Assembly: GCA_049317725.1 (NCBI GenBank)
Contig: JBMOHS010000077.1
Coordinates: 1 to 18,120, forward strand
Direction: 5' to 3'
DNA: 18,120 bases
Source: CAIOZW01 sp049317725
GTDB taxonomy: Bacteria; Acidobacteriota; Blastocatellia; RBC074
The position numbers were made by a program, and so were the translations under genes. A model generated the notes under the pieces. That model had not been told where the DNA came from, did no database searches, and saw nothing but the letters and a program-made list of their open reading frames with translations. Below are positions 1 to 6,331 of this stretch, piece after piece (the first letter of the stretch is position 1; each line of letters opens with the position of its first letter).

Positions 1-39
1 GATGGGGCCGCGCTCTTCCTGGTTCTGCTCTTCTCGCTG

Positions 40-1182
40 CTACAGTCGGCGCAAAAAACTCTTTCCCGGCAACTGAATGATTCTATCTTTCATTTCAAGG
101 GCAAGCAATACGGACATCATGACGGACGGGCTCAGCCCAGTCGAGAGCAGCAGTTGATCGATGTGCGCGGGAGCATCGGGTGTCAACAGGGCAAGGACAA
201 GCCCCTCCTCCTCCGTCAGCAGCAGCGGCTCGATGGCACGCTCGGGGAGAGAAGCGACGGAAGATCCCGTCCGCACCTCCCGCGGAAAGAGGAGTGGGTC
301 GTGCATCGCGCGAGGCAACTCTTCCAGCACGTCCCGCCCACACTGGATCAACTTCGCGCCGTCTTTGATGAGGTAATTGGGTCCAAACGATGTCTGCGAG
401 GTGATATTGCCAGGGACGGCGAAGACGTCCCGACCCTGCTCATAGGCGAGCCGGGCGGTGATGAGAGAGCCGCTGTGTTCGGCTGCCTCGACGATCAGGA
501 CACCAAAACTGAGCCCACTGAGGATGCGGTTCCGGTAGGGAAAGTTCTGCGGGAGCGGCGGTGTCCCGAGAGGAAACTCCGAGAGGAGCGCGCCAGAGGC
601 CGCGAGGATCTCCTCTGCCAGCTTCTGGTGCTCCGGCGGATAGGTCGTTTCGAGCCCCGTTCCGACGACGGCGATCGTCCGCCCAGCGGCTTCCAAGGCT
701 CCACGATGGGCCGCCGCGTCGATGCCACGGGCAAGGCCCGAGACGATCGTCAGTCGGCTGGCCGCCAGCTCCCTCGCCAGGCTCTGCGCGGCATTGATGC
801 CATAGCTCGAAGAGCGGCGCGACCCGACTACCGCCAGACAGGGCTGGCGCAACGACTCCCGCCAAGCCCCGCGCAGGTAGAGGACGATCGGCGGATCGTG
901 AATCTCCCGGAGGAGTGTGGGATAGTCCTCATCGGCCAGGACCACCAGGTCGATGCCGAGCGGCTCCAGACGCTCGACCTCGGCGTTGGCCTTGGCCAGC
1001 GTCTCTCCCCCTTTCAGCTCCTGGATGGTCTCTCCCTTGAGGCCAGCGGCCTCGAGCTGCTGCCGCGAGGCGGTCAAGATGTCCGATGGGGTTCCAAAAC
1101 GATCGAGCAGCTGATTGGCCAGCCGGGGGCCGATTCCCCGGACCATGTTCAGCGCGACCCAGTCGACAAGATTCGTCCGCAT
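40..1182 (-). CDS. dprA: DNA processing protein DprA (Smf)
   Basis: Loads RecA onto incoming single-stranded DNA during natural transformation; in species without competence it is a conserved recombination accessory protein in the cytoplasm. The 380-residue product has the family layout: an N-terminal helix-hairpin-helix/SAM-like part (about 1-75, with VRGIGPRLANQLL), the Rossmann-like DprA core (about 85-285) with GSRRSSSYG near 120-128, SGLARGID at 148-155, NFPYRNR at 213-219 and the PGN...FGPNYLIKDGAKL stretch at 257-278, then a C-terminal winged-helix domain. The reading frame is open to an ATG at 1218, but I chose the ATG at 1182 because AGGAGG lies 7 bases before it (1190-1195 on the other strand) and a TATAAT box sits at 1217-1222, so the transcript would begin inside the longer version. 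Length is normal. In many genomes topA follows dprA; only 39 bases remain downstream, too few to tell. Function is very secure. Confidence 0.97.
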   Translation of the reverse strand: MRTNLVDWVALNMVRGIGPRLANQLLDRFGTPSDILTASRQQLEAAGLKGETIQELKGGETLAKANAEVERLEPLGIDLVVLADEDYPTLLREIHDPPIVLYLRGAWRESLRQPCLAVVGSRRSSSYGINAAQSLARELAASRLTIVSGLARGIDAAAHRGALEAAGRTIAVVGTGLETTYPPEHQKLAEEILAASGALLSEFPLGTPPLPQNFPYRNRILSGLSFGVLIVEAAEHSGSLITARLAYEQGRDVFAVPGNITSQTSFGPNYLIKDGAKLIQCGRDVLEELPRAMHDPLLFPREVRTGSSVASLPERAIEPLLLTEEEGLVLALLTPDAPAHIDQLLLSTGLSPSVMMSVLLALEMKDRIIQLPGKSFLRRL

Positions 1183-1216
1183 GGTGGTACCTCCTAATGG
1201 CTCTTTGATGGCAGCC

Positions 1217-1245
1217 ATTATAGGCCGAACGCGCCGCTGTCACTA
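1217..1245 (-). promoter_or_regulatory. Putative dprA promoter
   Basis: On the minus strand a perfect TATAAT occupies 1222-1217. A weak -35 (TAGTGA, 1245-1240) lies 17 bases upstream; GTGACA at 1243-1238, 15 bases upstream, is an alternative. Transcription would start near 1210, giving a leader of roughly 28 bases that contains the dprA Shine-Dalgarno. The -10 is convincing, the -35 less so. Confidence 0.55.
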
Positions 1246-1686
1246 TCCCGTGCGCCTCTTTTTGGCAAAAAGACCGCTACCACATGAAAATTTTTCTGGG
1301 AGAAACGACGGGGAATGAAAGGGTCGAGGGGGAGAGAACTTCAGGAAAAAGAGACTTTTGATTGTGTGATCAAGAGTTTTTGGGAAAATTCGGGAAGAAT
1401 CGTCGGCAGGTGTTGGCAGCTCGCGGGAAGGCGCTGGAGGCAGGGAGAAGGATCGAAAGGGTCGATTGCTCACTGGGTACAATCGACCCTCTTCGTACCA
1501 AAGATCGAACCAGACGGTAGTCGATCGCCAAAATCGGTTCTCGCTACGGAATGTCAGGCATCGGTAGATCTTACCGACACTCTAAGTAAACATCGAACCA
1601 GCCCGGAATTCCAGTCTTTTTGGGCGATCACTCAATTTTTTTGATCCCGGATGGTGGATCGAACTGAGCGATGGGGGACAAAGGAT
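1246..1686. other. Gene-free gap between dprA and larB
   Basis: About 440 bases with no credible gene on either strand. The open frames here have low-complexity or unrecognisable products, no ribosome-binding site and no codon bias. The stretch is visibly less GC-rich than the genes, and 1288-1460 is strongly purine-rich on the plus strand. It holds an 11-bp perfect inverted repeat (1458-1490), a small inverted repeat TCGGTA-N5-TACCGA (1561-1577), an 11-bp direct repeat GAAAGGGTCGA (1317-1327 and 1455-1465) and a 10-bp direct repeat ATCGAACCAG (1504-1513 and 1592-1601). It may be regulatory DNA or hold an unrecognised small RNA. Confidence 0.6.
1458..1490. repeat. 11-bp perfect inverted repeat (hairpin)
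   Basis: AGGGTCGATTG at 1458-1468 and its exact reverse complement CAATCGACCCT at 1480-1490 enclose an 11-base loop. There is no T-run on either side, so it does not look like an intrinsic terminator. It could be an operator, the stem of a small RNA, or a remnant of a mobile repeat. Confidence 0.7.
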
Positions 1687-1712
1687 GGGGCCGACCCATT
1701 TCGATCGGCCCC
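1687..1712 (-). terminator. Putative larB terminator
   Basis: GGGGCCGA (1687-1694) pairs with TCGGCCCC (1705-1712) around a 10-base loop, starting 12 bases after the larB stop codon in the direction of transcription. The downstream tract on the minus strand (ATCCTTTGTCCC) is only weakly T-rich, so termination would be imperfect or factor-assisted. Confidence 0.55.
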
Positions 1713-1724
1713 GGAAGGCCTGCC

Positions 1725-2471
1725 CTAGCCGCGATTGATCAGGCTGGCGACAAATCCCGCCCCAAAACCGTTGTCGATGTTGACGACAGTCACATTGGAT
1801 GAGCAAGAATTGAGCATTCCGAGTAGAGCGGCAATGCCATGGAGACTGGCCCCATAGCCGATGCTGGTCGGGACGGCGATGACGGGCACCCGGACCAGTC
1901 CGCCGACGACGGAGGGGAGGGCGCCTTCCATGCCGGCAACGCAGACGATGACCCGGGCCGATTCAAGAAGTTGGCGACGGCTGAGAATCCGGTGAATCCC
2001 AGCGACACCGACATCGAAGAGGCGTTCAAGGCGATTGCCCATCAGCTCGATGGTCAATGCCGCCTCATCGGCCACCGGAATATCGGACGTTCCCGCGGTG
2101 ACCACCGCAATCAGGCCGTGGCCGTGGATGGTCAGATCGCGCTGCACGGAGATGGCGTGACAGCTTTCGTGGAAGACGGCCTCGGGGGCGAGTTCCCGGA
2201 CGCGGTCGAAGGCTGCGGGGGTAGTCCTGGTCACCAAGAGATTGCCGGATCTTTCGAGCAGTCGCGCAGCGATTCCAGCGACTTGGTCCGGAGTCTTGCC
2301 CTGCCCAAAGATGACCTCGGGAAACCCTTGCCGGATGGCGCGGTGATGGTCGACGTGGGCGTAGCCAAGGTCTTCAAACGGGAGGTGGCGCAGCCGCGCC
2401 ATGGTCTGTTCCAGGTCGAGTTGCCCCTCGCGATACTCTGTCAGTAGTGTTGCCAATCGTTTTTCATCCAT
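1725..2471 (-). CDS. larB: LarB, pyridinium-3,5-biscarboxylic acid mononucleotide synthase
   Basis: LarB carboxylates and cleaves nicotinic acid adenine dinucleotide, the first step towards the nickel-pincer nucleotide cofactor of lactate racemase and related enzymes. The 248-residue protein has the short N-terminal LarB region (LEQTMARLRHLPFEDLGYA, about 21-39) and the PurE-like core: TAGTSDIPVADEAA near 126-138, AGMEGALPSVVGGLV at 179-193, PTSIGYGAS at 201-209 and the C-terminal NSCSSNV...NIDNGFGAG, where Cys223 lines up with the cysteine described as catalytic in the family (recalled, not aligned). The ATG at 2471 follows GGGAG at a good distance. Neither larC nor larE is present in this window, so the pathway must be completed elsewhere or LarB stands alone. 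Older annotations call this family a circadian phase modifier or NCAIR-mutase-related protein. Confidence 0.93.
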   Translation of the reverse strand: MDEKRLATLLTEYREGQLDLEQTMARLRHLPFEDLGYAHVDHHRAIRQGFPEVIFGQGKTPDQVAGIAARLLERSGNLLVTRTTPAAFDRVRELAPEAVFHESCHAISVQRDLTIHGHGLIAVVTAGTSDIPVADEAALTIELMGNRLERLFDVGVAGIHRILSRRQLLESARVIVCVAGMEGALPSVVGGLVRVPVIAVPTSIGYGASLHGIAALLGMLNSCSSNVTVVNIDNGFGAGFVASLINRG

Positions 2472-2689
2472 CTGGACTCCCTTCGTGTTCTTGCTTCTCC
2501 TGCCGCATCTTCAGGTCTTTTCTGTTCGATTGGGTCTCGACCTTCGCCGGAACACCAGGAATCTTGAGTGATTCGTGACAGATTCGCGACTGCGGGGAGG
2601 TAATCCTCTTCTGTTCAAAGGGTAACCCGCCAACGCCCTCCCGCCGCAGGCGGGTGAGCCGCGGGATTGTACCTTGTCCGGGGCATTGC
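2472..2689. other. Divergent intergenic region between larB and ubiX
   Basis: This 218-base region has no gene. It would carry larB control signals on the minus strand: a possible -10 (TACAAT, 2671-2666) with TTGTCA (2696-2691) 19 bases upstream, overlapping the -35 of the divergent ubiX promoter, so the two promoters could interfere. A GC-rich hairpin CCCGCC-GCA-GGCGGG lies at 2640-2654. The larB promoter assignment is weak because of the long spacer. Confidence 0.35.
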
Positions 2690-2719
2690 TTGACAAGCTT
2701 TTCTCGTGACTTCTATAGT
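2690..2719 (+). promoter_or_regulatory. Strong sigma70-type promoter of the ubiX-mqn operon
   Basis: A consensus -35 (TTGACA, 2690-2695) and a near-consensus -10 (TATAGT, 2714-2719) are separated by 18 bases. Transcription would start at about 2726, leaving a leader of roughly 114 bases before the ubiX start codon. No other promoter of this quality was seen upstream of mqnP, the thioredoxin-fold gene or mqnE, so it probably drives the whole operon. Confidence 0.75.
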
Positions 2720-2725
2720 CACGAG
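2703..2725. promoter_or_regulatory. Palindromic operator over the -10 box
   Basis: CTCGTGAC (2703-2710) and GTCACGAG (2718-2725) are an exact 8+8 inverted repeat with a 7-base centre (TTCTATA). It covers the spacer and the -10 of the promoter and reaches about the expected transcription start, the usual place for a repressor site. The half-site spacing suggests a dimeric regulator contacting two successive major grooves. I cannot name the regulator; no regulatory gene lies adjacent. Confidence 0.65.
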
Positions 2726-2801
2726 TTGCTCAAGTTCCAATGGTATCGTCGCGGCAAGCGCTCCGGATGGACGGTGAGGGTTGTGTTTTGGTTTTCTTTT
2801 T

Positions 2802-2842
2802 AAGGAGGACAGGGCAGTCCCTGTCAGCAGGACTGAACGGTG
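2802..2842 (+). promoter_or_regulatory. Structured ribosome-binding region of ubiX
   Basis: A perfect AAGGAGGA (2802-2809) lies about 30 bases before the GTG start at 2840, too far for normal initiation, and no start codon in any frame sits at the usual distance from it. Between them, 2815-2835 can fold into a hairpin: CAGTCC pairs with GGACTG, then after one bulged C, TG pairs with CA, closing a TCAG loop. Folding leaves about 9 unpaired bases between the Shine-Dalgarno and GTG. A weaker AGGA (2829-2832), 7 bases from the GTG, lies in the stem and would only be free when the hairpin is open. A U-rich tract (TTTTGGTTTTCTTTTT) precedes the Shine-Dalgarno. Confidence 0.6.
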
Positions 2843-3469
2843 ATCCACAAAAAACGCATCACGATTGGCGTCACGGGAGCGAGCGGGGCCATCTACGCGC
2901 AGCGGTTGCTCGATCGCTTGGCGAGCAACGATGCCGTCGAGCGGATCGAGCTGGTGATGACCCAGGCTGGGGTTCGTGTCGTCAATGAAGAGCTGGGGAT
3001 CAATGTGGCGGGATCGGACCGTCGGGTGGTGGCCTCGCTCATTGGCCGGGACGTCGAGAAGGTCATCGTCCACTCGGCCAATGACATTGGAGCGTCGATC
3101 GCGAGCGGATCGCACCTCAGCGACGCGATGGTGATCCTCCCTTGCAGCATGGGGTCGCTGGCGGCGATCGCGCACGGGGTGACCCGGGATCTCGTTCATC
3201 GTGCCGCTGACGTCGTCATCAAAGAGAATCGGCTGCTGATCATTGTGCCGCGGGAGACGCCACTCAACGCAATCCACCTGGAGAACATGCTCAAGCTGGC
3301 ACGGATGGGGGTCCGCATCATCCCGGCCATGCCGAGTTTCTACCATTTTCCGAAGAGTATTGACGACTTGATCGAGCACTTCACCCATCGATTGCTCGAT
3401 CACTTGGGACTGCCGCACGAACAGGAGACGCGCTGGGAGGGCAGTCGTCCCGCCAAGGCACGGAGGTAA
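2840..3469 (+). CDS. ubiX: UbiX-type flavin prenyltransferase
   Basis: Joins a dimethylallyl group to FMN to make prenyl-FMN, the cofactor of UbiD-type decarboxylases. In the futalosine menaquinone pathway this role (MqnM-type) serves the decarboxylation of the prenylated naphthoate. The 209-residue protein has the flavoprotein signature ITIGVTGASGAIYAQRLL at the N-terminus (about 7-24), a PCSMGSLAAIAHGV stretch in the middle, and the conserved KENRLLIIVPRETPLNAIHLENMLKLARMG and PAMPSFYH motifs in the C-terminal half. GTG at 2840 is the only usable start, because TGA precedes it in frame at 2834. It is the first gene of the operon, 10 bases before mqnP. A short basic tail follows the normal end. 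Family assignment is very secure; the substrate context comes from its neighbours. Confidence 0.95.
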   Translation: MIHKKRITIGVTGASGAIYAQRLLDRLASNDAVERIELVMTQAGVRVVNEELGINVAGSDRRVVASLIGRDVEKVIVHSANDIGASIASGSHLSDAMVILPCSMGSLAAIAHGVTRDLVHRAADVVIKENRLLIIVPRETPLNAIHLENMLKLARMGVRIIPAMPSFYHFPKSIDDLIEHFTHRLLDHLGLPHEQETRWEGSRPAKARR

Positions 3470-3479
3470 GCCGCTCGCG

Positions 3480-4352
3480 ATGTGGAAGAGATTGTGGATC
3501 ACGCTGGAGATGATCAAATTTGAGCACACGCTCTTCGCGCTTCCATTTGCCTTGCTCGGAGCGGTCTTGGCCGCGCGCGGATGGCCGAGTGGATCGACCA
3601 TTGGGTGGATTCTCTTGGCAATGGTCGGAGCTCGTTCGGCGGCGATGGCCTTCAACCGCTTGGTCGACCGGCAGTTCGACGCGCAGAACCCTCGGACCCG
3701 GACGCGCGCCCTTCCCGCTGGCCTGCTTGGACCCCAGTTCGTAGTAATCTTCGTCGTGGTCTCCGCGCTTCTCTTCTTCTTTGCGGCGGCGATGCTCAAC
3801 AACCTGACGCTCTGGCTCTCTCCGATTGCGCTAGGCTCGGTCTTGGGCTACTCCTACACCAAGCGATTCACCTCTCTTTCGCACTTGGTGCTTGGGTGGT
3901 GCCTCTCGATTGCGCCGACGGGAGCGTGGATCGCGGTTCGGGGTGTGATCGACTCCCCCATCCCGCTTCTCCTCAGCTTGGCGGTCATGCTCTGGACCGC
4001 GGGGTTCGACATCCTCTACGCTTGCCAGGATCAGTCCTTTGACGTTGAGGCTGGGCTTCACTCGATTCCTCAGCGATTTGGCGTGGAGGGGGCCCTGCGC
4101 ATCGCGCGCGGGCTGCATCTGGCCATGTTCGGGGTCCTGCTGATCCTCTCCTGGTGGAGTGAACTTCGGTGGATGGGACTGCTCGGAGTGGGAATCGCCG
4201 GGGTGCTTCTGGTCCATCAACACCGTCTGGTCCGGGCTGACGACCTCTCGCGCCTCAACGCCGCCTTCTTCACGACCAATGCCTATGTCAGCATCATCCT
4301 CTTCGTGGCGATTGCCGCAGACCTTCTTTTTCAGTCGAGGGGCTCGGTATGA
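3480..4352 (+). CDS. mqnP: UbiA-family prenyltransferase, probable MqnP
   Basis: Integral membrane enzyme that attaches a polyprenyl chain to an aromatic ring. With mqnE and mqnD in the same operon the acceptor is expected to be 1,4-dihydroxy-6-naphthoate, making this MqnP rather than 4-hydroxybenzoate octaprenyltransferase; the sequence alone would also fit the latter. The 290-residue protein has about eight or nine hydrophobic helices and both Asp-rich motifs: NRLVDRQFDAQNPRTRTR (Asn59, Asp63, Asp67) and DILYACQDQSFDVEAG (Asp177, Asp184, Asp188), which bind the Mg-diphosphate. GYSYTKRF follows at about 123-130. ATG at 3480 is preceded by GGAGGT inside the end of ubiX at a somewhat long spacing. 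The stop codon overlaps the next ATG by four bases (ATGA), indicating translational coupling. Confidence 0.9.
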   Translation: MWKRLWITLEMIKFEHTLFALPFALLGAVLAARGWPSGSTIGWILLAMVGARSAAMAFNRLVDRQFDAQNPRTRTRALPAGLLGPQFVVIFVVVSALLFFFAAAMLNNLTLWLSPIALGSVLGYSYTKRFTSLSHLVLGWCLSIAPTGAWIAVRGVIDSPIPLLLSLAVMLWTAGFDILYACQDQSFDVEAGLHSIPQRFGVEGALRIARGLHLAMFGVLLILSWWSELRWMGLLGVGIAGVLLVHQHRLVRADDLSRLNAAFFTTNAYVSIILFVAIAADLLFQSRGSV

Positions 4353-5083
4353 CCAGCCAAGCAGATTGGCCCCCAGATTCAGCCCTGCGGAGATGGCAAC
4401 GGATGGCGATGTGGGGGGGGATTTGTCTGCTCTCGGCACTTCCCATCGCCGCACAGCCCACCGTCAAATCGAATGGACACCCGGCAGAGGAGGAGACGCA
4501 CAAGCGACACGAATACGCTCCACTCCGCAAGGCACGGGTGGAGGTGGTCGACTTCGAGATGCCGACGTTGGCGGGTACTCCACTCCAATTCCGCGAGTTG
4601 ATCCAAGAGGCCAAAGTGGTGCTGGTCCACTTCTTCGCCACCTTCTGCCACAACAGCAACTATGATGTGCGGACGATCAATGATCTCTATCGGGCCTACC
4701 GGGAGCAGGGATTGGTCGTCATTGGAGTCTGCGAATATTCGACGGCCGCTCAGTTACGTCGATTTCAAGAGCGCCACCGTCCCGAGTACCCCATCGTCCT
4801 TGAAGGAGAGGGGACCCGCGAGGATCGGGAGCGAACGCTCCACTATCGCTATCGTCGCCAAGTCGGCGACCAGCGCCATTGGGGAACCCCCTTCAACCTC
4901 TTCCTGGAGAAGTGGTCATCGGATCCGAAGAAGCCGCTCCTGACACGAAAAGTCAAGGTGGCGACTGGAGAGCTGATCCGAGCCGAAGTCGACGCGATGT
5001 TGCGCCGCCGACTTGGAGAGCCTCGCCAGGAGAAGAGCAACGAGCCCCTCCCGGGATCATCCGCCGAGGGAACAGCCAACTAG
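4349..5083 (+). CDS. Thioredoxin-fold (TlpA/peroxiredoxin-like) protein with a single active-site Cys
   Basis: The 244-residue protein has an N-terminal hydrophobic stretch (about 19-36, MAMWGGICLLSALPIAA) after basic residues, a likely signal peptide or membrane anchor, followed by a thioredoxin fold at about 65-190: VDFEMPTLAGTPLQFREL, VVLVHFFATFCHNSNYD and the cis-proline loop GTPFN (Thr180-Pro181). The usual CxxC is C-H-N-S (Cys100-Ser103), so the resolving cysteine is missing; another cysteine, Cys128, lies in the next strand (VIGVCEY). It probably acts outside the cytoplasm as a one-cysteine thiol enzyme, or binds rather than exchanges disulfides. It lies between mqnP (four-base overlap) and mqnE (15-base gap), so it is co-expressed with menaquinone synthesis and might use quinone-linked redox chemistry; that is inference. 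The C-terminal tail is charged and low in complexity. Confidence 0.82.
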   Translation: MTSQADWPPDSALRRWQRMAMWGGICLLSALPIAAQPTVKSNGHPAEEETHKRHEYAPLRKARVEVVDFEMPTLAGTPLQFRELIQEAKVVLVHFFATFCHNSNYDVRTINDLYRAYREQGLVVIGVCEYSTAAQLRRFQERHRPEYPIVLEGEGTREDRERTLHYRYRRQVGDQRHWGTPFNLFLEKWSSDPKKPLLTRKVKVATGELIRAEVDAMLRRRLGEPRQEKSNEPLPGSSAEGTAN

Positions 5084-5098
5084 AGGGAGATTTGTGCG

Positions 5099-6223
5099 AT
5101 GAACCCAGCGAACTACCTTGTAGATCAAAGCCTCGCCCCGATCGCCGAGCGCGTGATGGCGGGAGAGCGCCTCTCCTTCGAGGATGGGATGGCCCTCTTC
5201 CGCAGCCATGACCTCCACGCGATTGGGCGGCTCGCCGACGTGGTCCGCCGCCGTCGCCACGAGCGCACGACCTACTTCAACGTCAACCGCCATCTCAATC
5301 CAACCAATTACTGCTACGCCGATTGCAAATTTTGCGGGTTCTTCGTCAAGCACAACCAAGAGGGTGGTTACACGCACAGTATCGACGAGTGCCTCAAGAT
5401 TGCCCGCGACGCCTATGCCGAAGGGGCGACCGAGCTGCACATCGTCGGCGGCCTCAACACACGGCTGCCCTTCTCGTACTACACCGACCTGCTTTCATCG
5501 ATCAAACGTGAGTTCCCCACCCTTCACCTCAAGGCGTTCACCATGGTCGAACTCGACTTCTTCGCCAAGTTCTACAAGATGAGCGACGAGGAGACGATCG
5601 AGCGGCTCCAGGTGGCCGGGCTCGACTCCTGCCCGGGGGGAGGTGCCGAGGTCTTTGCCGAAGAGACACGAGCCCAGATCTGCACTCACAAGACCGATGG
5701 AAACCGCTGGCTGGAGATGGCTGGCAAGGTCCACGCGGCGGGGCTCAAGACCAATGCGACGATCCTCTATGGGCACGTCGAGAGCCTCGAGGACCGCGTC
5801 GACCACCTGATTCGCCTGCGGGAGCAGCAGGACCGTTCCGGCGGCTTCCAGTGCTTCATTCCGCTGGCATTCTACCCGCCCGGAACCCAGCTCTCGCACC
5901 TGCCCGGACCGTCCGGGATTGACAGCCTCAAGATGATCGCCCTCTCGCGACTGATGCTTGACAACATCGACCACATCAAAGCCTACTGGGTCATGCTCGG
6001 CAAACGGCTCGCCCAGACCGCTCTCCATTTTGGAGCCAACGATTTTGACGGCACGATCACCCGCGGGGGAGAGTTGATGGAGTCCTATCTCGTCGAGAAC
6101 CGAAGCGACAATGAGGCGACCCGGGACGAGATCGTCCGGCTGATCGCCGAAGCGGGCTTCCTCCCTGTCGAACGCGATACCCTCTACCGGCCCCTCCAGG
6201 AGTATGCCAGCGCACACGCCTGA
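5099..6223 (+). CDS. mqnE: Aminofutalosine synthase MqnE (radical SAM)
   Basis: Radical-SAM enzyme that joins the enolpyruvyl benzoate made by MqnA to adenosine from SAM, giving aminofutalosine. The 374-residue protein carries the 4Fe-4S motif C-x3-C-x2-C at Cys72, Cys76 and Cys79 (YCYADCKFCGF) right after VNRHLNPTN, then ELHIVGGL, LKAFTMVELDFF, GLDSCPGGGAEV, YGHVESLEDRVDHL and IKAYWVMLGKRLAQ, ending in PVERDTLY. I call it MqnE rather than the related MqnC because of the FNVNRH lead-in, the TELHIVGG motif, HIKAYWVMLG and the PVERDTLY tail, which are MqnE features as I recall them. ATG at 5099 follows GAGGGAG. It lies 15 bases after the thioredoxin-fold gene and about 100 bases before mqnD, in one operon. 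Confidence 0.93.
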   Translation: MNPANYLVDQSLAPIAERVMAGERLSFEDGMALFRSHDLHAIGRLADVVRRRRHERTTYFNVNRHLNPTNYCYADCKFCGFFVKHNQEGGYTHSIDECLKIARDAYAEGATELHIVGGLNTRLPFSYYTDLLSSIKREFPTLHLKAFTMVELDFFAKFYKMSDEETIERLQVAGLDSCPGGGAEVFAEETRAQICTHKTDGNRWLEMAGKVHAAGLKTNATILYGHVESLEDRVDHLIRLREQQDRSGGFQCFIPLAFYPPGTQLSHLPGPSGIDSLKMIALSRLMLDNIDHIKAYWVMLGKRLAQTALHFGANDFDGTITRGGELMESYLVENRSDNEATRDEIVRLIAEAGFLPVERDTLYRPLQEYASAHA

Positions 6224-6227
6224 GCCT

Positions 6228-6242
6228 GATGGCGAAGCCATC
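6228..6242 (+). other. Small hairpin between mqnE and mqnD
   Basis: GATGGC (6228-6233) pairs with GCCATC (6237-6242) across a GAA loop, directly after the mqnE stop codon. No T-run follows, so it is more likely an RNA-stability or processing element within the operon than a terminator. Confidence 0.35.
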
Positions 6243-6331
6243 GCTAATTGGATGGAATTGCTATTCTTCATGGATGTTCCAGGGGATGCTCGTGTACTCC
6301 CCTACTATCATCTCAAGTAAGGACAGACGTC

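Noticed and set aside
1..39. Start of a downstream topA gene after dprA
   Set aside because: No start codon with a ribosome-binding site in the 39 bases available, so nothing can be claimed.
154..1197. 347-codon plus-strand frame antisense to dprA
   Set aside because: Shadow of dprA with arginine- and glycine-rich low-information translation and no ribosome-binding site.
1500..1605. tRNA T-arm-like GGTTCGAT on the minus strand (two copies)
   Set aside because: The flanking bases do not form the T stem and no other tRNA arms are present.
2640..2654. GC-rich hairpin CCCGCC-GCA-GGCGGG as a terminator
   Set aside because: It lies upstream of both divergent genes and has no T-run, so it is not a terminator; function unclear.
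2740..2988. Possible leader peptide or small gene upstream of and overlapping ubiX
   Set aside because: No Shine-Dalgarno before its ATG codons, it runs far into ubiX in another frame, and the translation resembles nothing.
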